The position numbers and the translations under genes are program-made. From a virus, in IMG/VR virus record IMGVR_UViG_3300013132_000077, positions 1 through 48,368 of that record: DNA of 48,368 bases; one strand, 5' to 3'. The notes under the pieces are model-generated. The model was given only the letters and a program-made list of their open reading frames with translations, was not told the origin of the DNA and ran no database searches. This document shows positions 14,608 through 23,348 of the stretch, piece after piece (the stretch's first letter is position 1; each line of letters begins with the position of its first letter).

Positions 14608-15078
14608 TCATGCCGCGTCTTTTTTGCCTAAGTATATGTAGAATCTGCTTATCTGGCCTTTTATGGTATGCTGTCGCATGGATAGTTCTACGCACGAGTC
14701 TATCAGCTCGGAGATTGTCTTTCCCATCGGAGTTTCCATCCTTCTGCATTTTAGAGTAAGCTTCTCCACTATACCCTCTTTGAGAATGAAACTCATACCC
14801 TTTATGTGAATTGCGGCCTTGCTCAGGCTTATGGCGTACGACAATGATTCTTCTATGCTGTCTTCCGCTGTCGCTAGAAGAGAAAGAGAGTCTATTTCGA
14901 ACTGGACTTTCCTTCCGGGATTCAGCAGGCTGGCCAGCTTTATCTCTCTTTTGGAAGAGATCCATTGCTGGTATTTGGATAGCATATCTTCGTATTGGTC
15001 GATATTGGATCCTTCCTGTTCGACTTCCCATTCGAACTCGCCGACATGGTCTTCTCCTTCAAGAAACATCTGTCCCAT
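14608..15078 (-). CDS. Protein of unknown function downstream of RNase R
   Basis: 156 residues, acidic N-terminus (MGQMFLEGEDHVGEFEWEVE) then helical, ending RFYIYLGKKDAA. I recognise no motif. It starts 2 bases after the RNase R stop and shares its terminator, so the two are probably one transcript and could act together. Confidence 0.65.
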   Translation of the reverse strand: MGQMFLEGEDHVGEFEWEVEQEGSNIDQYEDMLSKYQQWISSKREIKLASLLNPGRKVQFEIDSLSLLATAEDSIEESLSYAISLSKAAIHIKGMSFILKEGIVEKLTLKCRRMETPMGKTISELIDSCVELSMRQHTIKGQISRFYIYLGKKDAA

Positions 15079-15080
15079 TT

Positions 15081-16964
15081 TTAGAATCTAGTGAAGTTGA
15101 TCTGCTTCTTTTCCAAGTCTACCGACTTGACTACTACTTTGATAGGATCTCCAAGCCTTATCTGGTTTCCAGAGGCGTCGTATGCCAAATATCTGTCTGC
15201 GTCCGCTGTCCACTTTCCTTCGAGAGTCTCTATCCTTATCAGTCCTTCGCATTTGCTTTCCACGATTTCCGCGTAGATTCCTCTGTCGAGAACTCCGGTT
15301 ACTATAGCGTCGAAGACCTTCCCTATCTTGTCCTGTAGATATTCTGCCTGCTTGTACTTTATAGAGTCTCTCTGTGCTTTCGCCGCGATTAGCTCTCTGC
15401 TTGAGCACCATTTTGCCTGCTCTTCTATCTTTCCTGGATTTCCCTGCTTTCCGCTAGTCAGCTTGTCGAAAAGAATCCTGTGCGTTATAAGGTCTGGATA
15501 TCTCCTTATAGGAGATGTGAAGTGCGAGTAGTGTGTGAATCCCAGTCCGTAGTGTCCTATGTTCTTTATCGTGTATACCGCCTTTGACATGCATCTGGTA
15601 ACCAAAGTCTCTATCATGTTTTCTTCAGGAGTTCCTTTTATGTCCATTATGAGCTTGTTCAGGTTCTTTTTCAGCTGATCGCCTTCTTCCGATATCTCGA
15701 ATCCATATCCGAAGTTTTCGCATACTCCTTTTAGAGAAGCCAGCTTTTCCTCGTTTGGCTTGTCATGTACTCTATATACGTTGTGCCATTGGTCTCTAGC
15801 GAGAAGCTTGGCCACTGATTTGTTCGCCAATAGCATGTATTCTTCGATGAGCTTGTTGGCCTCTTTCTGCTCTTTGAAATAGACTCCTATTGGCTTTTTG
15901 TTGTCTTCTGCCAGCTTGAACTTAACTTCTATTCCGCCCATTTCTATAGATCCGTTTTTTATTCTAGCTTTTCTTATCCTTCGTGCCAGCCTGTCCAGCT
16001 CTCTTATCTCTTTGGAGTATTCTCCTTCCGATCCTTCTATTATGTCCTGTGCTTCTTCGTAGGTGAATCTCCTGTCGGAATGTATGATTGTTTTCCCATG
16101 CCACTCCTTCTTTGTCTTGCCTTCTTTGTCTAAGGTGAAGACCACCGAGAAAGCGAGCCTGTCCACGTTTGGCTTGAGCGAGCATATTCCGTTCGATAGC
16201 CTTTCCGGTAGCATCGGTACGCATCTGTCTACCAGATAGACGGATGTCGCCCTTCTGTATGCTTCTTTGTCGAGCTCTGTACCGAACTTGACATAGTGCG
16301 CGACGTCTGCTATGTGAACGCCCACATGTATATTGTCCGGGTCTCTCATGTCTATAGATATGGCGTCGTCGAAGTCCTTGGCGTCTACCGGATCTATAGT
16401 TATGGTAGTCACGCTTCTCATGTCTCTTCTGGATGCTATCTCCTTTTCGGTGATCACTTCTGGGACCATCTCGGATTCGTTGAGGACTTCCTGAGGGAAA
16501 TCCACTGGAAGGCCGTATTCGTACATTATGGCGTTCATCTCCGCGTTGTTCTCTCCTATCTCTCCCAATATCTTCTTTATCTCTCCTCTAGGAGACTTCT
16601 TTTCTGGGTTCCAGTCTATGAATCTGACCACTACTTTCTGTCCGTCTTTGGCATCATGTTCTCCTTTTATGTAGAAGTCTGCCGATATCCTTGGATTGTC
16701 CGCTATGACGAATGTGGTTTCTCCGTTCTTTTGAACCGTTCCTACAAACTCGGACCTGAATCTTTCCTTCACTTCCACCACTTTGGCCTCTAGCTTTTTA
16801 GGCCCTTTGAATATTTCAGCGGTCACTATATCCATATGCAGCGCGTTCAGCGTCTTTTTTCTGTGTATGAATATTTCCTTTCCTTCTGATTTTATGGTGG
16901 CGTTTCCTGACGACGTGAATTCTATCTGCGCGTCTATCCTGTCGCCCTCTTTTATTTTATTCAT
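15081..16964 (-). CDS. rnr: RNase R family 3'-5' exoribonuclease
   Basis: 627 residues. An N-terminal cold-shock-like part (to about 130) is followed by the RNB catalytic domain with TIDPVDAKDFDDAIS (189-203). Asp191, 197, 199 and 200 match the metal-binding acids of RNase II/R. Later come VHIADVAHYVKFGTELDKEA, SVYLVDRCVPMLPERLSNG and the HYSHFTSPIRRYPDL block. The C-terminal S1 domain begins at GKVFDAIVTGVLDRGIYAEI. It degrades RNA processively, including structured RNA. It is shorter than E. coli RNase R (813), lacking the Lys-rich tail and the N-terminal HTH. Bacterial RNase R degrades non-stop mRNA during trans-translation, and this phage also carries tmRNA. Confidence 0.93.
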   Translation of the reverse strand: MNKIKEGDRIDAQIEFTSSGNATIKSEGKEIFIHRKKTLNALHMDIVTAEIFKGPKKLEAKVVEVKERFRSEFVGTVQKNGETTFVIADNPRISADFYIKGEHDAKDGQKVVVRFIDWNPEKKSPRGEIKKILGEIGENNAEMNAIMYEYGLPVDFPQEVLNESEMVPEVITEKEIASRRDMRSVTTITIDPVDAKDFDDAISIDMRDPDNIHVGVHIADVAHYVKFGTELDKEAYRRATSVYLVDRCVPMLPERLSNGICSLKPNVDRLAFSVVFTLDKEGKTKKEWHGKTIIHSDRRFTYEEAQDIIEGSEGEYSKEIRELDRLARRIRKARIKNGSIEMGGIEVKFKLAEDNKKPIGVYFKEQKEANKLIEEYMLLANKSVAKLLARDQWHNVYRVHDKPNEEKLASLKGVCENFGYGFEISEEGDQLKKNLNKLIMDIKGTPEENMIETLVTRCMSKAVYTIKNIGHYGLGFTHYSHFTSPIRRYPDLITHRILFDKLTSGKQGNPGKIEEQAKWCSSRELIAAKAQRDSIKYKQAEYLQDKIGKVFDAIVTGVLDRGIYAEIVESKCEGLIRIETLEGKWTADADRYLAYDASGNQIRLGDPIKVVVKSVDLEKKQINFTRF

Positions 16965-17349
16965 CTTTTTTGTTCTTTTTTGAGATGTTGTCGACTCCGT
17001 ATTTTTCCATTAGGGTGCTTTTCATCTTCGACATCACCTTTTTGTTCTGTATTGGGTAGTCTACTCCGTAGTTTTTTCTTAGCGTCTCCTTCCTTTTCGC
17101 CTCTGAGCATTTCCTGCACGAGTAGTCTCCCCACTTATCGTTTCCGTATTTAAGGTAGTTTTTGTATATGACGTCCTTTTCTATGCCGCATGAATCGCAT
17201 TGGAACTTCACTTTGTAGTGCGATCCTTTTGGAAGAAGCTCTACGGGTATCGTTATGACTTCGCCTATGGATATCTCGTATCCCAGGTCTTCGTAATACT
17301 GGTAGTTCGACTCGCTTATCTTTATGTCTATCTGTCGCGTTATTATCAT
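16957..17349 (-). CDS. Homing-endonuclease-like protein, probably C-terminally truncated
   Basis: 130 residues. FQCDSCGIEKDVIYKNYLKYG and YSCRKCSEAKRKETL hold two Cys pairs (zinc-binding). They are followed by the KNYGVDYPIQNKKVMSKMKS and EKYGVDNIS repeats that mark DNA-binding regions of T4-type homing endonucleases. Family members continue into a nuclease domain; here the frame ends at KKNKKDE just inside the RNase R start (8-base overlap). It is probably a remnant left after RNase R and this gene were joined. Confidence 0.65.
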   Translation of the reverse strand: MIITRQIDIKISESNYQYYEDLGYEISIGEVITIPVELLPKGSHYKVKFQCDSCGIEKDVIYKNYLKYGNDKWGDYSCRKCSEAKRKETLRKNYGVDYPIQNKKVMSKMKSTLMEKYGVDNISKKNKKDE

Positions 17350-17467
17350 CTTGTAAAAAATCCGCCTATATGTTCTATTCTGGAAAGAAAATTTGTTTCG
17401 CTATTTCTTTCGGCTTCTTTCGATTTCTTTAAAAAATCCATCTATGGAAATTTTAAGTTTTTTAAAG

Positions 17468-17478
17468 TCAATATATAC
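17468..17478 (+). promoter_or_regulatory. Late-type promoter motif TCAATATATAC
   Basis: 33 bases before the ATG at 17512, followed by an A-rich leader with AAAAAAAAAA. Confidence 0.55.
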
Positions 17479-17511
17479 ACTATTGACTGAATAAAAAAAA
17501 AATCTTATTAC

Positions 17512-19611
17512 ATGAAGCCAGTTTTAATAGTAGAGAATTCTACGAATTCTCTTGTTAGAGAAAGCGCTGCAGGAAAGAAGGACTATGTTATGAGCGGTAC
17601 GTTCACTGAATTCGGAGTTAAGAACCGAAACGAGAGGATATACACTGCCGACAAATTCCTTCCTGCTCTTCAGGAGATGAATGAGAGGATGAGCAACCTT
17701 GGGGTTGTGTACGGTGAGTTCGATCACCCGGATGTCTTCGACACTTCTCTTTCGCGCGCTTCTCACGTGATCACGAAGGCTGATTACGTGGCCGAGTCTA
17801 ACCTAGTGGCCGGAGAAATCAGATTGCTAAGCACTTATTGGGGAAAAGAAGCAAAGTCGCTCGTGGATGACGGGTGTCCTGTATTCGTTTCTTCAAGAGC
17901 GGCGGGCATCACCGAATCTGACGGAACCGTTTCGTTGAAGAAGTTATTCACTTACGACATTGTCGCGGATCCTGGATTCGCCTCTGCTAAGATGAACGTT
18001 AAGGTTCTGAACGAGTCGCTTGGCTACGCTAACCCGAAATCTAACTTTAGGATATATGAAATGTCCGATGAGTCTAAAACCGAAGAGTTATTCAATATGA
18101 ACAAAAACGAATTCGTCACAAAGCAGCAGCTTACTGACTATTCTCAGTATTTGGTGAAGGAGCTCGCCTCTACTAAGAGCGTCGTTAAGAACGCCATCAA
18201 GAAAGGTGACATGAATCCTAAGAAGCTCGAGCAATTGCTGGAATACTATGAGGAACTTAACAAGACAAACTCTCAAGTAGTTAAATATCTAGACTATTTA
18301 GCTGAGAAAGTTCAAGTTATGGTAAATGAAAACAAGTCTTTGAAAGAGACTACTAAAAAGCTTATCAAGCACAACGACTATCTCGCTGAGAACCTCGAGA
18401 AGGCGGTTAACTATTCCGAGTATCTCGCTGAGAACCTCGACAAGAACATCGCTTATTCCGAGTATATCGCTGAAAACGTGGACAAAAACATCTCTTATAC
18501 TGAGTATGTTGCTGAAAACGTAGACAAAAACATCTCTTACTCCGAGTATCTCGCCGAGAACCTCGACAAGAACATCGCTTATTCCGAATATCTAGCCGAG
18601 AACCTCGACAAGAACATCGCTTATTCCGAGTATATCGCCGAGAACCTCGACAAGAACATCGCTTATTCCGAGTACATCGCAGAGCATGTGGACAATTCTA
18701 TAGCTTATTCCGAATATTTGGCAGAGCACGTTGAAGGCAACATCGCTTATTCCGAGTACATCGCAGAGCATCTTGATGACAACATCGCATACTCTGAATA
18801 CATCGCTGAAAATCTTGACAAATCTATTTCCTACCAGGGATTGATCGTTGAGAAACTGAATGGCGGAAAATTGAATGAGTCTGCTGAAGGCGCTTTTCCT
18901 TCTCTTAATTCCGCAGGATTCGAAAGAGTTGAAGAAGAAGACGAAGAAGAAGACGAAAACGAAGACGCTTATTCAAACAACGGAATCGCAGAAGTCGCAC
19001 CTAACCATGTTGACGCTCACGAAGACGAAGAGGACGAAGAGGACGAAGACGAAGACTGTGGTCCTAGCAAATACGAAATCTCCGGACATTCTCACTCAGA
19101 ATTGTCCGAATCAATAGATAAACTTATCGAAGAAGCTACCAAACGTAAAGTTTCTGAGACATCCGACATGAATTTCTTGAAGTTTTTGTCAAAATCGCAA
19201 GTTGACAGCTTCTATGCTCTTACAAACGAAGAGCAGGAGACGGTTAAGCTACACATAAACGAAAGCAGCTACTTCACTCAAAAAGAAGTATTGTCTCTTA
19301 TCGCTGAAGCATTGTCTACTAAAAACGAGACTCTTGAAGAAAGAGTTATCAGAATGATGCCTGAAAACACAAAGGCTATCTGGAATCAGCTGAACGAATC
19401 CGCTAAGAAATCTATCTTGTCTCAAGCTAGACTCTACCCTGTTGAAGTTCTTCAGACTGAATCTCAAATCGAGCATTTCTGGGCAACTAGAAACCTCAAA
19501 ACAAACGAATCTGTTACAAAAAAGCTGGTTTCTCACGAAGCTCTTATCCAAGAAGATAAGCTGTCCGACAATGAGGTTTCCGCTATAATGGAAAGATTCA
19601 AAAACATCTAA
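17512..19611 (+). CDS. gp21-gp22: Fused prohead protease (gp21-like) and scaffold (gp22-like)
   Basis: 699 residues. Residues 1-165 form a gp21-type serine protease: SGTFTEFGVKNRNERIYTAD, GEFDHP (68-73, catalytic His72 likely) and VFVSSRAAG (Ser127 or Ser128 likely nucleophile). Then comes a helical scaffold with eleven 14-residue repeats of YSEYLAENLDKNIA type (287-440), an acidic stretch (EEEDEEEDENED) and a helical C-terminus. T4 makes the two as separate proteins (212 and 269 residues). Candidate self-processing sites of [IL]xE type, LNE-S, occur at 166-168, 454-456 and near the C-terminus. The late motif and A-rich leader fit high late expression. Confidence 0.85.
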   Translation: MKPVLIVENSTNSLVRESAAGKKDYVMSGTFTEFGVKNRNERIYTADKFLPALQEMNERMSNLGVVYGEFDHPDVFDTSLSRASHVITKADYVAESNLVAGEIRLLSTYWGKEAKSLVDDGCPVFVSSRAAGITESDGTVSLKKLFTYDIVADPGFASAKMNVKVLNESLGYANPKSNFRIYEMSDESKTEELFNMNKNEFVTKQQLTDYSQYLVKELASTKSVVKNAIKKGDMNPKKLEQLLEYYEELNKTNSQVVKYLDYLAEKVQVMVNENKSLKETTKKLIKHNDYLAENLEKAVNYSEYLAENLDKNIAYSEYIAENVDKNISYTEYVAENVDKNISYSEYLAENLDKNIAYSEYLAENLDKNIAYSEYIAENLDKNIAYSEYIAEHVDNSIAYSEYLAEHVEGNIAYSEYIAEHLDDNIAYSEYIAENLDKSISYQGLIVEKLNGGKLNESAEGAFPSLNSAGFERVEEEDEEEDENEDAYSNNGIAEVAPNHVDAHEDEEDEEDEDEDCGPSKYEISGHSHSELSESIDKLIEEATKRKVSETSDMNFLKFLSKSQVDSFYALTNEEQETVKLHINESSYFTQKEVLSLIAEALSTKNETLEERVIRMMPENTKAIWNQLNESAKKSILSQARLYPVEVLQTESQIEHFWATRNLKTNESVTKKLVSHEALIQEDKLSDNEVSAIMERFKNI
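18370..18831 (+). repeat. Eleven 42-bp tandem repeats in the scaffold region
   Basis: Units code for [YH]xxY[LIV]AExxxxxI[AS], for example YSEYLAENLDKNIA. Units 5, 6 and 7 are nearly identical in DNA (CTCGACAAGAACATCGCTTA), which points to recent duplication. Confidence 0.9.
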
Positions 19612-19623
19612 TCTATAAAAAAT

Positions 19624-19650
19624 CCAAGCCTGTAAAATAAGGGTTTTTGT
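19624..19650 (+). terminator. Weak hairpin after the scaffold gene
   Basis: AAAAATCC and GGGTTTTT can pair imperfectly around a long loop (AAGCCTGTAAAATAA), then T-run. Low strength; may allow read-through into the capsid gene. Confidence 0.3.
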
Positions 19651-19651
19651 A

Positions 19652-19663
19652 CAGTATATATAG
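19652..19663 (+). promoter_or_regulatory. Late-type motif CAGTATATATAG of the capsid gene
   Basis: 35 bases before the ATG at 19699; followed by a leader of almost only A (AAAAAACAAAAAAAAAC), as in strongly translated Bacteroidota genes. Confidence 0.5.
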
Positions 19664-19698
19664 ATTATTAAAAAACAAAAAAAAACAAAAAAAAACTT

Positions 19699-21426
19699 AT
19701 GTCACACATTAGAATAGACAAGGCGAAAGCCACTAAGAAATGGGCACCGGTTCTTGAGAACATGGGTGTTACAGGTGATAGAGTAGAATGGATGGCAGAA
19801 TATGCTGAGTTCCACTCAATCAACGAGAACGCGTACGTTAACGCATCTAACGTAGCTGGTATGGGCGGTGTATTCGCTGCGCAGCCTGCTGCATACGCTG
19901 GTAACACAATCGGCGGTTCTTTGGCGACTGCCAATTCAGTAGGTCAAATCGGTTCAGGAGATGTTGGTCAAAACCTTCTTCCAGTTGCGATGAAGATCGC
20001 TGCTCAGACTATCGGTCTTGATCTAGTTGCTGTTAAGCCAACTCCAGGTCCGAAAATCGACCTTCTTTACATCGATTTCCAATACGATGATACAAGATTA
20101 GGAAACTCTGACGAAAGACCACAGGTTTTCAAATTGAACACTACTAACCCTACTACAGCTGCTCTTGCTGCTGCTATGAAGAGTGGTAACGGTGCTTCTA
20201 TCTCTGAAGTAACAGGCGGACTTAGAAACGGAAGATTCTTCTACTCTATCAACGCTACAGGTACTGCATCTTTGGGTGCTACCGTATCTACAGACGAACC
20301 TAGCAGCAAAGCAGGTGTTGTTGAGTTCCTAGGATTCTCTAGGATCGACGGATTCCCAATCTTCAGGGCTTTCAGACAAGCAAACACTGCTCACGGTGTT
20401 GTAGGTTCTGCTAACACTGCTTGGGCTTTCGACTCACAAAGAAACACTTTTGGTGCTACTTCTTCCATGGTTTCTCAAATCGAAAGAATCGCAGGCGTTG
20501 CAATATCCGCTGCTACTATCGAATTGGTTTCCGCATTAGAAGACCATATCCCAGGATTCTCTACTAACTTTGGAGGAGTTCCTTCAGGCGCTGCACAAGG
20601 TGCATACCCAATGTCAAGGCAAGAAGACGATGATTCTTATGCAGGAGTTATCGGTCCTAAAATCTCTTCTAAAACTATCGCGGTTGGTACTATCGAAGTA
20701 TCTTCAGCTCTTAGAAGAACTGAGATCGAAGACATCAAGGCTAACACAGGTATGGATATCGTTCAAAAAATGGAATCTATCCTTGTTAACGAATTGTCTC
20801 AAACAATCTCTAAGCAAATCGTTGCTAAAATCTTCGAAATGGGTTCTCTTAACAGAAAGTCTGCTCCTTTGAAATCAGGATCTTCTTACTCTGATACAGC
20901 TGCTTGTACACTTTTCGACCTTGATACATCTTACGTTTCAACAATGGCCGGTGGTGAGACTACTCACGCAGTTCAAAGAAAGCTTATCACTAAGATAGCT
21001 CATGCTTCCAACTACATCGCGACTGAAGGACGTGTAGGTCCTGCTCAGTACCTTGTAACAAACGGAGGTCTTGCTGCTGCTCTTCAAGACATCGCTGGAT
21101 ACACAATCAACCCAGTTAAGTCTAAATTAAACGGACAAGGTCAATTATACCCTGTAGGTTCAATAGGCGACATCGCTATCTATGTTGATCCATACATGAA
21201 GTATAACGACAACAGGATCGTATTGGGTAGAAAGAACAACCCAGACCAACCAGGTATCATCTTCGTACCATACTTGATGGCTCAGTCTATCTCAGTTATC
21301 TCTGAGGCAACTTTCGCACCAAGGATGTTGTTGAGATCTAGATATGCGGTTGCTGAAATCGGATGGTTCCCACAAAAACAATTCATGACTCTAGTAGTTA
21401 CTGACGCTGCTCAGTACCTCAACTAA
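19699..21426 (+). CDS. gp23: Major capsid protein gp23
   Basis: 575 residues (T4: 521). It has the T4/HK97-type capsid order: a helical N-terminal arm, GQIGSGDVGQNLLPVAMKI, GLDLVAVKPTPGPKIDLLY and RRTEIEDIKANTGMDIVQKM. Near the end are ATEGRVGPAQYLVTNG, YVDPYMKYNDNRIVLGRK and SEATFAPRMLLRSRYAVAEI. A likely maturation cut lies after INE (41-43, SINE/NAY), an [IL]xE site like that used by T4 gp21. Codons are more strongly biased than in neighbours, as expected for the most abundant protein. Two shorter paralogues of its C-terminal part are at 27159 and 41586. Confidence 0.95.
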   Translation: MSHIRIDKAKATKKWAPVLENMGVTGDRVEWMAEYAEFHSINENAYVNASNVAGMGGVFAAQPAAYAGNTIGGSLATANSVGQIGSGDVGQNLLPVAMKIAAQTIGLDLVAVKPTPGPKIDLLYIDFQYDDTRLGNSDERPQVFKLNTTNPTTAALAAAMKSGNGASISEVTGGLRNGRFFYSINATGTASLGATVSTDEPSSKAGVVEFLGFSRIDGFPIFRAFRQANTAHGVVGSANTAWAFDSQRNTFGATSSMVSQIERIAGVAISAATIELVSALEDHIPGFSTNFGGVPSGAAQGAYPMSRQEDDDSYAGVIGPKISSKTIAVGTIEVSSALRRTEIEDIKANTGMDIVQKMESILVNELSQTISKQIVAKIFEMGSLNRKSAPLKSGSSYSDTAACTLFDLDTSYVSTMAGGETTHAVQRKLITKIAHASNYIATEGRVGPAQYLVTNGGLAAALQDIAGYTINPVKSKLNGQGQLYPVGSIGDIAIYVDPYMKYNDNRIVLGRKNNPDQPGIIFVPYLMAQSISVISEATFAPRMLLRSRYAVAEIGWFPQKQFMTLVVTDAAQYLN

Positions 21427-21442
21427 TCAGTCTTAATGATAG

Positions 21443-21477
21443 GAAAATGTCGCTCTATGGGCGGCATTTTCTTTTTT
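21443..21477 (+). terminator. Terminator after the capsid gene
   Basis: AAAATGTCGC pairs with GCGGCATTTT (one T-G pair), then CTTTTTT. Confidence 0.85.
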
Positions 21478-21490
21478 ACGCATTGTGGAA

Positions 21491-21501
21491 AGAATATATA
21501 G
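21491..21501 (+). promoter_or_regulatory. Late-type motif AGAATATATAG
   Basis: Ends 3 bases before the ATG at 21505. Confidence 0.45.
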
Positions 21502-21504
21502 TAT

Positions 21505-21897
21505 ATGGGGAATATAGATAGCTTCGACTCGTTCTTCGAAAAGAAGGACAAGTTTCCTGACATAAAGAACTTGGACATAGACGGATTTGTCGTCTATATG
21601 GGCAGAGATGCCAAATCCAACGACTACCTGACATTCAATGTCGCTGACGAAGAGGATATATGGATGCACGCGAAAGGAGTTCCAGGAAGCCATGTCGTCA
21701 TACGAGTAAGAGAATCTCTTCCTACCGAAGAAGTGATAAAGAAGGCGGCGGCACTTGCCAAGAAGAACAGCAAAGGCAAGGATAAGGACAGAATCACGGT
21801 GGTATACTGCCAGAGGAAATTTGTCAATAAAGATCCTGGAATGAACGACGGCCAGGTGAAAGTCGACTATATAAACGCTAACGAAATAAAAATATAG
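21505..21897 (+). CDS. Single-domain NFACT-R (DUF814) RNA-binding protein, RqcH-related
   Basis: 130 residues that match the NFACT-R domain of RqcH/Rqc2 almost end to end: DGFVVYMGRDAKSNDYLTF (26-44), ADEEDIWMHAKGVPGSHVVI (47-66) and the AAALAKKNSK helix. In bacterial RqcH this domain binds tRNA and rRNA on split 50S subunits, while the NFACT-N, HhH and coiled-coil parts recruit Ala-tRNA; all of those are absent here. It could compete with or redirect host RqcH, or bind structured RNA in another role. It has its own late-type motif and ends 2 bases before the peptidase at 21900, so the two form an operon. Confidence 0.85.
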   Translation: MGNIDSFDSFFEKKDKFPDIKNLDIDGFVVYMGRDAKSNDYLTFNVADEEDIWMHAKGVPGSHVVIRVRESLPTEEVIKKAAALAKKNSKGKDKDRITVVYCQRKFVNKDPGMNDGQVKVDYINANEIKI

Positions 21898-21899
21898 AT

Positions 21900-23333
21900 A
21901 TGGCAGAAAAAAAGCATAAGATGGAGTTTTCAAAAGAGCTCGAGCAGATTTTAGCAAAGCTGGAAAAGCAGGGAAACTACGTCGCGTGGGAGCTGCTCCT
22001 TATGAACGATCCTGACGCGGGGTCAGAACTTGAGGACATAATACACAAATCTGGCGTCGAGAGAGTAGACGTTTCTGAAAAGGACTACAGCTTTGTCGTG
22101 GAGACCACTGACGGAAAGAAGACCGAGATGAAGATCGGCGCCTTCATAAGAAAGTTCTTCGGCGACTTCTATGCGAACCATGAGATAGAGAAATTCTCCA
22201 ACCTATACAACATTGCAAAAGGTGGTGGCAAGAAGAAAGGAGAGCCTATAAAGGTCGGCAAGTTCTCGTATGATCCTAAAGACGTTAGAAAGACCTTTCT
22301 TTCTCTGGTGACCAAGACCTATCCTCATGGACATGAGGATGAGCTGCTTGAGTTCCTTCCTGAGCTCAAAAAAGACCGCGTCGGAAACTACTACGTCATG
22401 ATAGGCGGAGATAAGCCTGAAACCATGTTCACTTCGCATCTAGACACCGCGGATAGATCGCAGAGGACTACATATCTCTTCAGCGACAAAGAAGGAGAAG
22501 ACGAAATCATAGTGACTGATGGAACTTCGGTGCTGGGCGCCGACGACAAGTCTGGCGTGACCGTAATGCTTTATATGATGGCACATGGAATATCCGGGCT
22601 ATACTATTTCTTCATAGGCGAAGAAAGAGGCGGCATCGGATCGCACGCGCTTGCGGACATCTTCGAAGAGGTCCCTTACCTTCACAATCTAAAGAGATGC
22701 GTTTCTTTCGACAGGAGAAACTACCATTCCATAATAACTTCCCAGATGGGTGGCGAATGCTGCTCGGATGAGTTCGCGGAAGCGCTTTGCGACGCGTACA
22801 ACCAGCATGGAATGAGCATGAAGCCAGACAATACTGGAATATATACAGACTCTGCTTCCTTCATAGACGATATACCTGAGTGCACCAACGTCTCCGTTGG
22901 ATACTTCAACGAGCATACCGGTAACGAGAAGCAGAACATATCTTTCCTGGAGAGGCTCTGCAAGGCATCTGTCTCCATAGACTGGGAATCTCTTCCGACC
23001 AAAAGGTCTCTAGAGGAGATCATCTCGTTCAGGGCGACTGAGAAGGCGGCGCGCTCGAGATATAAAGACCTGCTTGATGAGTTCAAGTCTGCCGCGCCTT
23101 CTTTGGATCGGCTTGTTTCCGTGGAATATGGAAAGACCTATGTCTGCTTCGACCTCGAAGGGTCGGACCTCGCCACGATACATGATACGCTGGAATCCAT
23201 ATTGGCGGTTATGAAGACCACCAACAATCGTCCTGAAATCGCTAAGTCTGTTCATACCTACGAACACAACTGGAGGGCAGGAAACTGTCCTGTGGAATTC
23301 GACGAGACCTATCTGAAGATAAGAATAGAATAA
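21900..23333 (+). CDS. M20/M28-like zinc metallopeptidase (copy 1)
   Basis: 477 residues. A 120-residue N-terminal extension precedes the peptidase core. The zinc and catalytic residues are in FTSHLDTAD (His180, Asp182), VLGADDKSG (Asp215/216) and GEERGGIGS (Glu241, Glu242); a later His in FNEHTG completes the set. The core is strongly similar to the protein at 44135, which lacks the extension. It probably cuts short peptides or acts as an aminopeptidase; a virion role is also possible. The extra C-terminal 110 residues (from FRATEKAARSRYKDLL) are unassigned. Confidence 0.85.
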   Translation: MAEKKHKMEFSKELEQILAKLEKQGNYVAWELLLMNDPDAGSELEDIIHKSGVERVDVSEKDYSFVVETTDGKKTEMKIGAFIRKFFGDFYANHEIEKFSNLYNIAKGGGKKKGEPIKVGKFSYDPKDVRKTFLSLVTKTYPHGHEDELLEFLPELKKDRVGNYYVMIGGDKPETMFTSHLDTADRSQRTTYLFSDKEGEDEIIVTDGTSVLGADDKSGVTVMLYMMAHGISGLYYFFIGEERGGIGSHALADIFEEVPYLHNLKRCVSFDRRNYHSIITSQMGGECCSDEFAEALCDAYNQHGMSMKPDNTGIYTDSASFIDDIPECTNVSVGYFNEHTGNEKQNISFLERLCKASVSIDWESLPTKRSLEEIISFRATEKAARSRYKDLLDEFKSAAPSLDRLVSVEYGKTYVCFDLEGSDLATIHDTLESILAVMKTTNNRPEIAKSVHTYEHNWRAGNCPVEFDETYLKIRIE

Positions 23334-23348
23334 AAAAAACGAATTGAG

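Noticed and set aside
13895-15031. A 378-codon minus-strand frame across the portal end and the next gene
   Set aside because: It runs through a strong terminator and two well-supported genes, and its product is low complexity.
18370-18831. The 42-bp repeats as a possible CRISPR array
   Set aside because: They are contiguous, without spacers, in frame and coding for a regular helical repeat.
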